Below, in pieces: positions 34,815 through 44,412 of a stretch of 64,000 nucleotides of DNA; the stretch's first letter is position 1; each line of letters opens with the position of its first letter. The notes below the pieces were generated by a model. That model searched no databases, was not told where the DNA came from, and was given only the letters and a program-made list of their open reading frames with translations. The DNA comes from Candidatus Kryptoniota bacterium. Lineage in GTDB: Bacteria > Bacteroidota > Ignavibacteria > Kryptoniales > Kryptoniaceae. A program made the position numbers and the translations under genes. The stretch spans positions 124,001 through 188,000 of the forward strand of contig CALJEK010000001.1 in the NCBI GenBank assembly GCA_938074445.1. The letters are read 5' to 3'.

Positions 34815-36832
34815 GGCTCAAGAATGGGTATGAAAAAGATTTAGGAGTAATGTTCAAAGCAAGGTTAGATTTTTTGTTTTGGTTCTTTGTGGTGGTTCTT
34901 ATACTTATCATCCTTCGACTTTTAAAAGTTCAAATTGCTGATCATATTTATTATACCTCGCTTTCGAACGCTCAATATTATACGAAAGTAACTTTGCTTG
35001 CAAAAAGAGGTTTGATTTTTGATAGGGAAGGCAGGATTCTTGTTACCAATCTTGTTGAGACTCAGATTGGGGCAGACCCATTTTACTTAAAAAGTGTCGA
35101 TGCGGATATTAATAAGGTTTCAGAAGAATTGGCGAAAATTTTTGGTGGGGAGAAAAGGTACTATTTAGAGAAGTTAAGTGACGTAAGTAAGAGGTTTGTT
35201 TGGCTTGTTAAAAATGCGACGACGGAGGAAGTTTCGAAGTTCGATGCGTTTGTAAACAGTTTAAAAGAACAAAAGGAAAGAAGAATTTATCGAGGGATAG
35301 TTAAAATTGAGAGGTTCAAAAGATATTATCCCTACGGCAAACTTGCAAGTCATGTGCTTGGGGCGGTTAACATTGATGGTAAAGCTTTAATGGGTGTTGA
35401 GTTTGAGTTTGATGAAATTTTAAGAGGGAAAGATGGATATATGAAGTTAACAAGGGATGCGCGCGGTGATGTTAAAGCATCTGTTGAGGTTGAAAAGGTT
35501 GAACCTATGGATGGATATAATTTAAAGTTATCCATCGATGTTGGGGTTCAAACAATTATCGAGAATGAGCTTAGAAGAGCTATAAATGAATTTGAGGCTG
35601 AAGCTGGGGTTGTGATAGTTGTTGATCCGCGGACTGGTGATATACTTGGGCTTTCAAGCTATCCAGATTTTGATCCAAATAATTATTGGTTATTTACTAC
35701 TGAGAACTTCAAAAATAGGGCAGTTATTGATGCTTTTGAGCCGGGTTCAACTTTTAAAGTTGTTCCAGCTTCACTTTTGCTTGAAAAGGACCCAAATAAG
35801 TTGTATTCAAAGGTGAACGTCGATGGCGGAAAAAGCATTATCAAAGGTGTTAAGGTTGTCGATTTTAAGCCGAACGATGTTTTAAGTTTTTCGGATATTT
35901 TGAAATATTCGAGCAATATTGGAATGGCTAAACTTGGTCTTGAGCTTAACAAAGTTGAATTTTACAGGCATATCAGGAACTTTGGTTTTGGGACTTACAC
36001 TGGTATAAGGCTTCCTGCTGAGTCTAAGGGTGAGGTTAAGACTCCAGATAAATGGTCACCGGCGAGCAAGATTTACATGTCTTTTGGTTATGAATTGAGA
36101 GCGACAGCTCTTCAGATAGCGATGGCTTATGCAAGCATTGCAAACGGTGGAGTTTTAGTTCAACCAAGGATAGTAAAAGAAATACTTGATTCAGAAGGCA
36201 AGGTCGTTAAAAGTTTTCCCGTTGTCTACGTTAGGCGAGTTGTTTCAGAAAAAGTGGCGAGGATTTTGACAGAAATACTCGAAGAGGTTGTAAATGAGGG
36301 AACGGGTGTGCAGGCGAAGGTTGAAGGTTTAAGGATTGCTGGTAAAACTGGGACAGCGCAAATTTATGAATCTGGATTTTATTCAAAGGCACGTTATCGT
36401 GCTTCCTTTGTTGGTTTTTTCCCGGTGGAGAAACCAAAGTTTGTTTGTTTTGTCATGCTTGAATCCCCAAAGAAAAATTATGCTGGAGGGGTTGTTGCTG
36501 CGCCTGTTTTTAAAAGGATTGCAGAGCAATTGATCAAACTTTCGCCCATTGAAAGCGAATCCGAGGAATTTAATGCAGTTAAGAGTGAAGTTAACACTTT
36601 CTCATCCGCTGAAAACATTACCAAGGTTAAAGATGGGGCTGGTGAAATGCCGGACTTAAGAGGTTTAAGCCTTCGTTCGGCACTTTCGAAAATTTCACTT
36701 TTCGATTTAAAAGTTAGCATTGTTGGGTCTGGCGTGGTGGTTGACCAAACACCAAAGCCGGGGACGAAATTGAAAGCTGGGATGGAATGCATTCTTTACT
36801 GTCGCGATGATTTAAAAAATAAACTTAAATAA
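34811..36832 (+). CDS. ftsI: Septal peptidoglycan transpeptidase (PBP3/FtsI) with C-terminal PASTA domain
   Basis: Class B penicillin-binding protein that crosslinks septal peptidoglycan with FtsW. It has one N-terminal membrane anchor (about 21-38), a pedestal domain with RGLIFDREGRILVTN, and a transpeptidase domain with the three active-site motifs: SxxK as STFK (313-316), SSN (about 368) and KTGT (about 515). The final about 55 residues (MPDLRGLSLRSALSKI...VVDQTPKPGTKL) are one PASTA repeat, which is absent from E. coli FtsI. Length 673. Confidence 0.95.
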   Translation: MRLKNGYEKDLGVMFKARLDFLFWFFVVVLILIILRLLKVQIADHIYYTSLSNAQYYTKVTLLAKRGLIFDREGRILVTNLVETQIGADPFYLKSVDADINKVSEELAKIFGGEKRYYLEKLSDVSKRFVWLVKNATTEEVSKFDAFVNSLKEQKERRIYRGIVKIERFKRYYPYGKLASHVLGAVNIDGKALMGVEFEFDEILRGKDGYMKLTRDARGDVKASVEVEKVEPMDGYNLKLSIDVGVQTIIENELRRAINEFEAEAGVVIVVDPRTGDILGLSSYPDFDPNNYWLFTTENFKNRAVIDAFEPGSTFKVVPASLLLEKDPNKLYSKVNVDGGKSIIKGVKVVDFKPNDVLSFSDILKYSSNIGMAKLGLELNKVEFYRHIRNFGFGTYTGIRLPAESKGEVKTPDKWSPASKIYMSFGYELRATALQIAMAYASIANGGVLVQPRIVKEILDSEGKVVKSFPVVYVRRVVSEKVARILTEILEEVVNEGTGVQAKVEGLRIAGKTGTAQIYESGFYSKARYRASFVGFFPVEKPKFVCFVMLESPKKNYAGGVVAAPVFKRIAEQLIKLSPIESESEEFNAVKSEVNTFSSAENITKVKDGAGEMPDLRGLSLRSALSKISLFDLKVSIVGSGVVVDQTPKPGTKLKAGMECILYCRDDLKNKLK

Positions 36833-36835
36833 GGG

Positions 36836-38332
36836 ATGAGGCTTTCTGAAATTTTAAAATATCTTAAGGTTAAAAAGTTTGTCGGAAATGAAAACGTAGA
36901 TGTAAGGGGGATTGCTTATGATTCCAGAGAGGTTGATGAAGGTGAGCTTTTCGTTGCGATAAAGGGTTTAAATGTGGATGGACATAGGTTTATTCCAGAG
37001 GCGGTGCTTGCTGGTGCTGTTGCAGTTATTCTTGAAGATGATTTAATAGATGATAGTTACTTTGTTGGGAGGAATGTAGCAAAAATTGTTGTTCCAGATT
37101 CAAGAAAAGCGCTTGCAGTTGTTTCATCGGTTTTTTATGGTTTTCCATCCGAAAAGTTAAAACTTGTTGGGGTGACTGGTACAAATGGTAAGACGACCAC
37201 AACGCATCTTATTAAGTCAATTCTTGAATATGGAGGGTTGAAGACTGGTTTGATCGGAACGATAAATTATGTTATCGGTAATGAAATCATCTCAGCAAGT
37301 CAAACGACGCCTGAGTCACTTGAGCTCAATAGGTTTATCGGCAAGATGGTTGAAAAAGGAATCTCTGCTTGTGTCATGGAGGTTTCATCCCATGCTTTGG
37401 CACTTGATCGAGTTTATGGGCTTGATTTTGATGTTGGGGTATTTACTAATTTGACACAGGATCATCTCGATTTTCATCGGACTTTTGAAGCTTATTTTCA
37501 GGCGAAGAAAATTTTATTTGATTCCCTTAAACAATCTGCTTATGCGATTTATAATATTGATGACCCGTATGGGGAAAAGATTGTCGCGGACACAAAGGCT
37601 ACAAAGTTATCTTATGGGAAAAGTGAAAGAGCGGATGTGAGGATTAAAGAATTTAAATTTAGTTTTGATGGAACATATGTCGTTGTTCAGCTCCCGACTG
37701 GAGCGGAGTTGGAGATAAATTCAAAATTAATTGGCGAGTTTAATGTTTATAACATCTCATCCGCTGTTGCTGTTGGTTATATACTTGGAATTGAGCACGA
37801 AGATATAAAAAGAGGAATTGAAGCGGTTGAAAATGTGAAAGGGCGGTTTGAAAAAATAATTTCTCCGGATGGTTATACGGTAATAATAGATTATGCGCAC
37901 ACCCCAGACGCGCTTGAAAAATGTATCGATGCAATTTTAAAGGTGAGAGAGCAAGTGGGTGGTGGGAAATTGATAACGGTTTTTGGTTGTGGTGGTGATA
38001 GGGACAAAGGTAAAAGACCGATAATGGGAAGGATTTCGACGGAGAAAAGTGATATCACAATTATAACTTCGGATAACCCGAGGTTTGAGGATCCGGAGAA
38101 AATTATTTCAGATATTCTTGATGGGGTGAAAGAAAATGCTGTTTATTATGTTTTTGTCGATCGTAAGGAGGCTATTGAACGAGCGCTTGAAATGGCTGAA
38201 AGAAATGATATTGTTTTGATAGCTGGAAAGGGGCATGAGGAATATCAAATCATAAGAGACATCAAGGTTCCATTCAGCGATAGTCAAATTGTGTTTGAAT
38301 ATTTCAAAACCAAGGTAAAGGAGCGGGATTGA
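36836..38332 (+). CDS. murE: UDP-MurNAc-tripeptide synthetase (meso-diaminopimelate type)
   Basis: Adds the third amino acid of the stem peptide. Motifs are DSREVDEGELFVAIKG, the ATP loop GVTGTNGKTTTTHL, MEVSSHALALDRVYG (carbamylated-Lys region nearby), VIIDYAHTPDAL and TSDNPRFEDPEKI. DNPR is the signature of meso-diaminopimelate-adding enzymes, so the wall is predicted to be the Gram-negative mDAP type. Length 498 is normal. It overlaps murF by four bases. Confidence 0.96.
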   Translation: MRLSEILKYLKVKKFVGNENVDVRGIAYDSREVDEGELFVAIKGLNVDGHRFIPEAVLAGAVAVILEDDLIDDSYFVGRNVAKIVVPDSRKALAVVSSVFYGFPSEKLKLVGVTGTNGKTTTTHLIKSILEYGGLKTGLIGTINYVIGNEIISASQTTPESLELNRFIGKMVEKGISACVMEVSSHALALDRVYGLDFDVGVFTNLTQDHLDFHRTFEAYFQAKKILFDSLKQSAYAIYNIDDPYGEKIVADTKATKLSYGKSERADVRIKEFKFSFDGTYVVVQLPTGAELEINSKLIGEFNVYNISSAVAVGYILGIEHEDIKRGIEAVENVKGRFEKIISPDGYTVIIDYAHTPDALEKCIDAILKVREQVGGGKLITVFGCGGDRDKGKRPIMGRISTEKSDITIITSDNPRFEDPEKIISDILDGVKENAVYYVFVDRKEAIERALEMAERNDIVLIAGKGHEEYQIIRDIKVPFSDSQIVFEYFKTKVKERD

Positions 38333-39729
38333 GTTTAGGCGTCAAGCACATAATGGAGATGGGTTTTATTGAGGCATTAAATCTTAGGAAGATGGAAAAG
38401 AAAAAAGTCAGTGGAGTCTCAACGGATTCGAGGAAGATAAGGAGGGGCGAGATATTTTTTGCGATAAAGGGCGTAAAATTTGACGGGCACGACTTTGTTG
38501 ATTCTTCTTTTAAAAAGGGTGCTGTGGCGTGCGTTGTTAATTTTGAGTGGTTTGAAAGGAATAAAGAAAAGTTCAAGACAAAGATTTTAATTGCTGTTGA
38601 AGATACATTAAAAGCACTTGGCAAACTTGCTAATGTTTATAGAAAAGATTTTGATATTCCATTTATAGCTGTTGCAGGGAGCAATGGAAAAACGACGACG
38701 AAGGAGATGATAGCTTTTGTTCTCGGGCAGAAATACAAGGTTTTGAAATCCGAAGGAAATCTTAACAATCAAATTGGTGTGCCGTTGACACTTTTTCGGC
38801 TTAGAAAATCACATCAAATTGCAGTTGTTGAGTTTGGGACGAATCATTTTGGTGAGATAAGGTATTTGTGTGAAGTTGCGGAGCCAGATCATGGTTTGAT
38901 AACGAACATTGGGCGGGAACATATTGAATTTTTGGGTGGCGTTGAAGGCGTTGCAAAGGAGGAAGGTTCCCTTTTTGATTATCTTTATGAAAGGGATGGA
39001 TTTATTTTCGTCAATGTTGATGATCCACACTTGAGAGAGATGAGTGAAAAATTCAAGAATAAAATTGCATTTGGTTTTGCCGAAGGTGCGGATGTTCGAG
39101 GCGAGATAATTGATATTGACGGTCTTGCGAGGGTTAAGTTTAAAGTTAAATTTGATGGGAAGGAGCAAATTTTGAAGTTAAAAATCCCAGGTGAGCATCT
39201 CGTTATGAATGCAATTTCGGCGTTTGCGGTTGGTTTAAAATTTGGAGTTTCTGCAAATCTTATAAAGAGGGCGTTGCAATCATATAAACCGTTTTCAAAG
39301 CGGATGGAGATTTTGAAAGTGAATGGGATAACGATAATAGATGATACATACAATGCAAACCCGGATTCAGTTATAGCATCTCTTAAAACTCTCGCTCAGA
39401 TGAAGTGTTCTGGTAAAAGGATTGCGGTGCTTGGTGATATGCTTGAACTTGGTTCATATGCTGAGGAGGCTCACAGAGAAATAGGTCGGAAAGTTGCTGA
39501 GTTTGGCATTGATTATCTTTTTACTTACGGCTCGGATATGCATTACGCTTATGAGGTTGCTTCAGATTTGATTAAACATTCGATGCATTTTGATGATAAA
39601 GATTTTCTTGTTTATCATCTTTTTGAGGTTGCGGAGAAAGGAGATGTGGTTCTTATTAAAGGTTCGAGAGGTATGCGGATGGAAGAAGTTGTTGAAAAGT
39701 TTATAAATAAAATTAAGGGCTTGGTTTAA
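38329..39729 (+). CDS. murF: UDP-MurNAc-tripeptide--D-Ala-D-Ala ligase
   Basis: Adds D-Ala-D-Ala to complete the pentapeptide precursor. Seen are VSTDSRKIRRGEIFFAIKG, the ATP loop VAGSNGKTTTKEMIA, LNNQIGVPLTLFRL, FGTNHFGEI, IDDTYNANPDSVIASL and AVLGDMLELG. The start is TTG at 38329 with AAGGAG five to six bases upstream, overlapping the murE TGA; the ATG at 38353 is an alternative that would remove eight residues. Length 466 is typical. Confidence 0.94.
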   Translation: MSLGVKHIMEMGFIEALNLRKMEKKKVSGVSTDSRKIRRGEIFFAIKGVKFDGHDFVDSSFKKGAVACVVNFEWFERNKEKFKTKILIAVEDTLKALGKLANVYRKDFDIPFIAVAGSNGKTTTKEMIAFVLGQKYKVLKSEGNLNNQIGVPLTLFRLRKSHQIAVVEFGTNHFGEIRYLCEVAEPDHGLITNIGREHIEFLGGVEGVAKEEGSLFDYLYERDGFIFVNVDDPHLREMSEKFKNKIAFGFAEGADVRGEIIDIDGLARVKFKVKFDGKEQILKLKIPGEHLVMNAISAFAVGLKFGVSANLIKRALQSYKPFSKRMEILKVNGITIIDDTYNANPDSVIASLKTLAQMKCSGKRIAVLGDMLELGSYAEEAHREIGRKVAEFGIDYLFTYGSDMHYAYEVASDLIKHSMHFDDKDFLVYHLFEVAEKGDVVLIKGSRGMRMEEVVEKFINKIKGLV

Positions 39730-40844
39730 TGCTATATTATCTTTTTGACTGGATAAACAAGTTATACGCGCCACCTGGGTTTGATGCTTTTAGGTTTATA
39801 ACCTTTAGAAGCGGTCTTGCGGTGTTAACTTCTTTAATTATATGTTTCTTGTTCGGTCCGAAGATAATAAGGAAGTTAAAGGAACATCAGATTGGTGAGA
39901 TGATTCGTGAGGAAGGACCCGAAAGACATAAGGCGAAGGCTGGAACTCCGACGATGGGTGGTTTAATAATTCATCTGGGCATTCTTGTTCCTGTTTTTTT
40001 ATGGGGGGACTTAAAAAATATGTATGTTTGGCTTGCTATTCTTGTCACCTTATGGCTTGGGATAGTTGGTTTCATTGATGATTACCTTAAAGTTGTTAAG
40101 AAGTATCCCAACGGTTTAATTGCGAGGTATAAATTAATTGGTCAAATAAGCATTGGTTTGATTGTTGGGGTTGTGCTTTATAATTCACCGGAGTTTGATG
40201 GGATAGAGACGATAACGACATTGCCGTTTATAAAAAATTTGAATTGGGATTATGTTTATTGGTGGGTTTATATTCCCGTGATTGTTTTCATAATAACTGC
40301 GACATCAAATGCGGTCAATTTAACAGACGGTCTTGATGGACTTGCGATTGGGATAGTCGGGATTTCGGCTCTTACGCTTACTATTATGGCTTATGTTTCA
40401 GGGCATATCGAATTTAGCAGATATTTGAGCATAGTTTATCTTCGGGGGTCTGGTGAACTTGTTGTGTTTCTCTCAGCTCTTGTTGGCGCGTCGCTTGGTT
40501 TTCTGTGGTTTAACGCTTATCCGGCTCAGGTTTTTATGGGCGACACGGGTTCACTTGCGCTTGGCGGGATAATTGGCGCTGTTTCGGTTATGATAAAAAA
40601 AGAACTTTTGCTTCCAGTTTTTGGTGGGATTTTCGTAATTGAAACTTTGAGCGTTATAATTCAACGCCTTTATTTCAAGTACACAAAGAAAAAGTATGGT
40701 CAAGGACGAAGGGTTTTTAAAATGGCGCCGATTCATCATCATTTTGAATTGCTTGGGTGGGAGGAACCCAAAATTGTAATACGATTTTACATAGTTGCGA
40801 TAATTTTTGCCATTTTAAGCTTAGTCACATTTAAACTTAGATGA
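39729..40844 (+). CDS. mraY: Phospho-MurNAc-pentapeptide translocase
   Basis: Makes lipid I on undecaprenyl phosphate in the inner membrane. It has about ten membrane segments and the family motifs KAGTPTMGGL, FIDDYLKV (catalytic Asp pair), NAVNLTDGLDGLAIG, FMGDTGSLALGG and the cytoplasmic APIHHHFELLGW loop. Length 371 is slightly above the usual 360. Its ATG overlaps the murF TAA by one base. Confidence 0.97.
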   Translation: MLYYLFDWINKLYAPPGFDAFRFITFRSGLAVLTSLIICFLFGPKIIRKLKEHQIGEMIREEGPERHKAKAGTPTMGGLIIHLGILVPVFLWGDLKNMYVWLAILVTLWLGIVGFIDDYLKVVKKYPNGLIARYKLIGQISIGLIVGVVLYNSPEFDGIETITTLPFIKNLNWDYVYWWVYIPVIVFIITATSNAVNLTDGLDGLAIGIVGISALTLTIMAYVSGHIEFSRYLSIVYLRGSGELVVFLSALVGASLGFLWFNAYPAQVFMGDTGSLALGGIIGAVSVMIKKELLLPVFGGIFVIETLSVIIQRLYFKYTKKKYGQGRRVFKMAPIHHHFELLGWEEPKIVIRFYIVAIIFAILSLVTFKLR

Positions 40845-40854
40845 AAAGAACCTT

Positions 40855-42222
40855 ATGGGTTTGATTGTTCAAAATATTGAAGGTAAGAGGGTTACTGTGA
40901 TCGGTGGAGCGAGAAGCGGTCTTGCGGTGGCGAAGCTTCTAAAAAAAATAGGTGCAGATGTTTTCATAAGCGATATGAAAAAACCTGAAGAGATAAAATA
41001 TGTTAAATTTACGCCCGAGGACCTGAAATCAGCTGGGATAAAGTATGAATTTGGTGAACATAGTGAAAAGGTTTATGATTGTGATTTTATGGTGATAAGT
41101 CCGGGAGTTCCATCAAATGCACCTGTTGTTCTGAAAGCGGTTGAACTTGGGATAAAGGTGTGGAGCGAGATTGAAGTTGCGTCGTGGTTTTGCAAAGCAC
41201 CAATTATTGCCGTGACGGGGACGAATGGCAAAACAACCACGACAAGTTTAATTGGGCATATTTTTAGAACGGCTGGTTTTAAAGTCATCGTGGCTGGAAA
41301 CATCGGAGCACCTTTTTCGGATTTCGTTCTTGATGCGGACGAGAAAAGTTTTGTCGTTTTGGAAGTTAGTAGTTTTCAACTTGATCATATTGAAAGTTTT
41401 AGACCAAAAGTAGCGGTTCTTTTGAATATAACTCCAGATCACCTCGACAGATATGATTCGTTCGGTGATTACATTTTCTCAAAATTTAGAATTTTCAAAA
41501 ATCAGAAGGAGGATGATTTCGCAGTTTATAATTACGATGACGAGATAGTTCAGCCGTATGTTGAAAGTTTAAATGTTATCAAGTTGCCGTTTAGCGTTAA
41601 GGAAAGGTTATCTTGTGGTGGATTCGTTGAGGATGGTTATATCACTTTGAGTTTCAAAAATAAAAAAGGGAGGATTTTAAAAATGGGAGATTTAAAGATT
41701 AGGGGGATTCACAATGTTTATAATTCGCTTGCTGCTGCTCTTGCAGCGAGGGCTATGGAGGTTAAGGATGAAATAATAAGGGAGAGTTTGCAAAGTTTTG
41801 AAGGGGTTGAGCATCGGCTTGAATTTGTGCGTGAGATAAATGGTGTTAAGTTTATCAATGATTCGAAGGCTACAAATGTGAACTCTCTTTGGTATGCGCT
41901 TGAAAGTTTTGATGAGCCGATAATTTTGATCGCTGGTGGGAGAGATAAAGGCAATGACTATTCAAAAGTTTATGATCTTGTGAAAAGGAAGGTTAAACTT
42001 ATAATTGCTATAGGTGAGTCAAAAAGCAAAATTTATAATGAGTTTAAGAATTTGACGAGTGTGATTGAGGTTGATTCAATGGAGGAGGCGGTTAAAAAAG
42101 CTTATGAGAGGGCGGTGCCAGGAGATGTTGTTTTGCTTTCGCCGGCGTGCGCAAGTTTTGATATGTTCAGAGATTACGAACATAGGGGCGAAGTTTTTAA
42201 AAAACTTGTAAATGAACTGTGA
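40855..42222 (+). CDS. murD: UDP-MurNAc-L-alanine--D-glutamate ligase
   Basis: Adds D-Glu to the muramyl precursor. The N-terminal domain (VTVIGGARSGLAVAKLLKKIG) binds UDP-MurNAc-Ala. The central ATP loop is AVTGTNGKTTTTSLIG, with NIGAPF, LEVSSFQL and NITPDHLDRY. The C-terminal part has FINDSKATNVNSLWYALESF, ILIAGGRDKGNDY and LSPACASFDMFRDYEHRGEVFKKLV. Length 455 is normal. Confidence 0.96.
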   Translation: MGLIVQNIEGKRVTVIGGARSGLAVAKLLKKIGADVFISDMKKPEEIKYVKFTPEDLKSAGIKYEFGEHSEKVYDCDFMVISPGVPSNAPVVLKAVELGIKVWSEIEVASWFCKAPIIAVTGTNGKTTTTSLIGHIFRTAGFKVIVAGNIGAPFSDFVLDADEKSFVVLEVSSFQLDHIESFRPKVAVLLNITPDHLDRYDSFGDYIFSKFRIFKNQKEDDFAVYNYDDEIVQPYVESLNVIKLPFSVKERLSCGGFVEDGYITLSFKNKKGRILKMGDLKIRGIHNVYNSLAAALAARAMEVKDEIIRESLQSFEGVEHRLEFVREINGVKFINDSKATNVNSLWYALESFDEPIILIAGGRDKGNDYSKVYDLVKRKVKLIIAIGESKSKIYNEFKNLTSVIEVDSMEEAVKKAYERAVPGDVVLLSPACASFDMFRDYEHRGEVFKKLVNEL

Positions 42223-43313
42223 TGAAAACTTCAGAGCAACATATTGATAGGATTTTGTTCACAGGTGTTGTCGTTCTAATGTTTTTTGGACTTGTTGTCG
42301 TTTTCTCTTCAACTATCTATATTTCGAGCTTAAAGTATAACTCCGCGATTTATTTTCTTGCGGGGCACTTACTTCGTGTTTTGTTCGGGCTTTTTGTTAT
42401 GATTTTGTTAATTGTTTTTGTTGATTACTCGAAACTCAAAATATATGCGCCTTATATTTTCAGCGTTGTTTTGGTCTTGTTGATCTCTGTTTTGATATTT
42501 GGTAAAGGAAATGCAAAAAGATGGCTTTCGCTTGGTCCGTTAAGTTTTCAAGTTTCGGAGTTTGCCAAAATCGGGACGCTCATTTACCTTTCTTATTTAC
42601 TTGAAAAAAATAGGGATAAAATTAGGGATTTCAAGTCTGGTTTTTTACCTTTGTTTGGTATTGTTATTCTTGTATCCGGTCTTGTTTTATTGCAGAAAAG
42701 TTTTACAATGGCGTTTTTAATTGCTTCGCTTGGGATTCTTTTAATTTTTCTCGCTGGTGCTAAAGTTAAACATCTTATTTTAGGTGTTTTCGCTGGTTTA
42801 CCTATGCTTATCTTTATGTTCTTTGTTGAGCCGTATAGACTTAAACGATTGCTTGCTTACATTAATTTTGATGAAACCACGAATGATGTTAAGCATCAAG
42901 CGTTGCAAGCGTTGATTGGACTTGGCACGGGTGGATTGTTTGGGGTTGGTCTTGGGCATAGCAGACAGCGTGAGCTCTATTTACCGCTTGCGTACAATGA
43001 TTATATATTCTCAATTTTGGGTGAGGAATGTGGTTTCATTGGTTCTATGATTTTGCTTTTTATTTTCTTCGTCATTTTTTATCGTGGTATCAGAATTGCG
43101 AGATATGCAGTTGATGACTTTGGTAAGTTTCTCGCTGTTGGGGTTACGTTTTCAATTTTTTTAACTGCAGTTATTCATATTGCTGTTGTCTTAAGGCTTT
43201 TACCACCGACTGGGGTACCGCTTCCTTTTGTAAGTTATGGTGGTAGCGCTATGATTGCGAATTGTATTGGCATGGGGATATTGTTAAATATTTCAAAGCA
43301 AATTAAACATTGA
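42222..43313 (+). CDS. ftsW: Septal peptidoglycan polymerase FtsW (SEDS family)
   Basis: Polytopic glycosyltransferase that polymerises lipid II together with FtsI. It has about ten membrane helices, with family motifs NAKRWLSLGPLSFQVSEFAK, GTGGLFGVGLGHSRQRELYLPLAYNDYIFSILGEECGFIG and LLPPTGVPLPFVSYGGSAM. FtsW is preferred over RodA by position between murD and murG. ATG 42222 overlaps the murD TGA by one base; the track's GTG at 42219 is one codon earlier and equally possible. Confidence 0.95.
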   Translation: MKTSEQHIDRILFTGVVVLMFFGLVVVFSSTIYISSLKYNSAIYFLAGHLLRVLFGLFVMILLIVFVDYSKLKIYAPYIFSVVLVLLISVLIFGKGNAKRWLSLGPLSFQVSEFAKIGTLIYLSYLLEKNRDKIRDFKSGFLPLFGIVILVSGLVLLQKSFTMAFLIASLGILLIFLAGAKVKHLILGVFAGLPMLIFMFFVEPYRLKRLLAYINFDETTNDVKHQALQALIGLGTGGLFGVGLGHSRQRELYLPLAYNDYIFSILGEECGFIGSMILLFIFFVIFYRGIRIARYAVDDFGKFLAVGVTFSIFLTAVIHIAVVLRLLPPTGVPLPFVSYGGSAMIANCIGMGILLNISKQIKH

Positions 43314-43314
43314 A

Positions 43315-44412
43315 ATGGTAAAAGTAATGATAGCAGGTGGCGGAACTGGTGGACATATTTTCCCTGGAATAGCAATTGCTGACGCGGTTAAAAAAATTGA
43401 ACCTGACGCTGATATAATTTTTGTTGGGACGAAAGGAAAAATTGAATCGAGGGTTGTTCCGAAGGCTGGTTATAAATTTGTACCTATTTGGATTTCCGGG
43501 CTTAGGCGTTCGCTTGACTTAAGAAATTTGCTATTTCCATTGAAGCTCATTGTAAGTTTAATTCAGTCTTTTTTGCTCGTAAAAAAGTATAAACCTGATG
43601 TTGTTGTGGGAACAGGTGGATATGTAAGTGGTCCAGTTGTGTTTGTTGCTTCTTTGCTTGGTGTGCCAACTTTAATTCAGGAACAAAACAGTTATCCTGG
43701 GATAACAACTCGTTTTCTCTCGACCTTTGTTGATGAAGTTCACATAAGTTTTGAAGCAAGTCGAAAGTATTTGAAAAGAAAAGATAATGTTTTTCTTACT
43801 GGGAATCCGGTGAGAAATAGTTTAAAGATTTATCCGAAGGGTGAGGCTTTGAAATTTTTCGGGCTCGATGAAGGTAAAAGGACATTGTTTGTGTTTGGCG
43901 GGAGCACTGGAGCAAGGTCAATAAATGAAGCGATGCTTGAAATAATCGATGAACTTGTTAAAACAGGCATACAAGTAATTTGGCAAACCGGCATGCTTGA
44001 CTTCGAAAGGGTTAAGAGTAAATGTGAAGGGATGAGCGGAGTTAAAATTTTTCCGTTTTTAGATGAAATTGACTATGCTTATTCAGCCTGTGATCTTGTC
44101 GTATGTAGAGCTGGGGCGACGACGATTTCTGAAATTACTTATTTTGGTGTTCCTTCAATTCTTGTGCCGTATCCATTTGCAGCTGCGAATCATCAGTATG
44201 AAAATGCAAAAGTTTTGTTCGAAAGAGGAGCTGGTGAAGTTTTGCTTGATTCAGAATTAAAGTTGAGATTGAAAGAGAAAATTTTAAACTTGATTAATGA
44301 CAATCAAAAATTGGATTTGATGCGAGAAAATGCTAAGTCATTGGCTAACCTGGAGGCTGGAAATATAATTGCAAAGTCAATTTTAAAATTGGCAAAGGGT
44401 GAAAATGTTTAG
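43315..44412 (+). CDS. murG: UDP-GlcNAc:lipid I GlcNAc transferase
   Basis: Makes lipid II at the cytoplasmic face. The GT-B enzyme shows IAGGGTGGHIFPGIAIADAV, the second G-loop GTGGYVSGPVV, LIQEQNSYPGITTRFLS, FGGSTGARSINEAM and the UDP-site CRAGATTISEI with VPYPFAAANHQYENAKVL. Length 365 is normal. It begins one base after ftsW and overlaps murC by eight bases. Confidence 0.97.
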   Translation: MVKVMIAGGGTGGHIFPGIAIADAVKKIEPDADIIFVGTKGKIESRVVPKAGYKFVPIWISGLRRSLDLRNLLFPLKLIVSLIQSFLLVKKYKPDVVVGTGGYVSGPVVFVASLLGVPTLIQEQNSYPGITTRFLSTFVDEVHISFEASRKYLKRKDNVFLTGNPVRNSLKIYPKGEALKFFGLDEGKRTLFVFGGSTGARSINEAMLEIIDELVKTGIQVIWQTGMLDFERVKSKCEGMSGVKIFPFLDEIDYAYSACDLVVCRAGATTISEITYFGVPSILVPYPFAAANHQYENAKVLFERGAGEVLLDSELKLRLKEKILNLINDNQKLDLMRENAKSLANLEAGNIIAKSILKLAKGENV

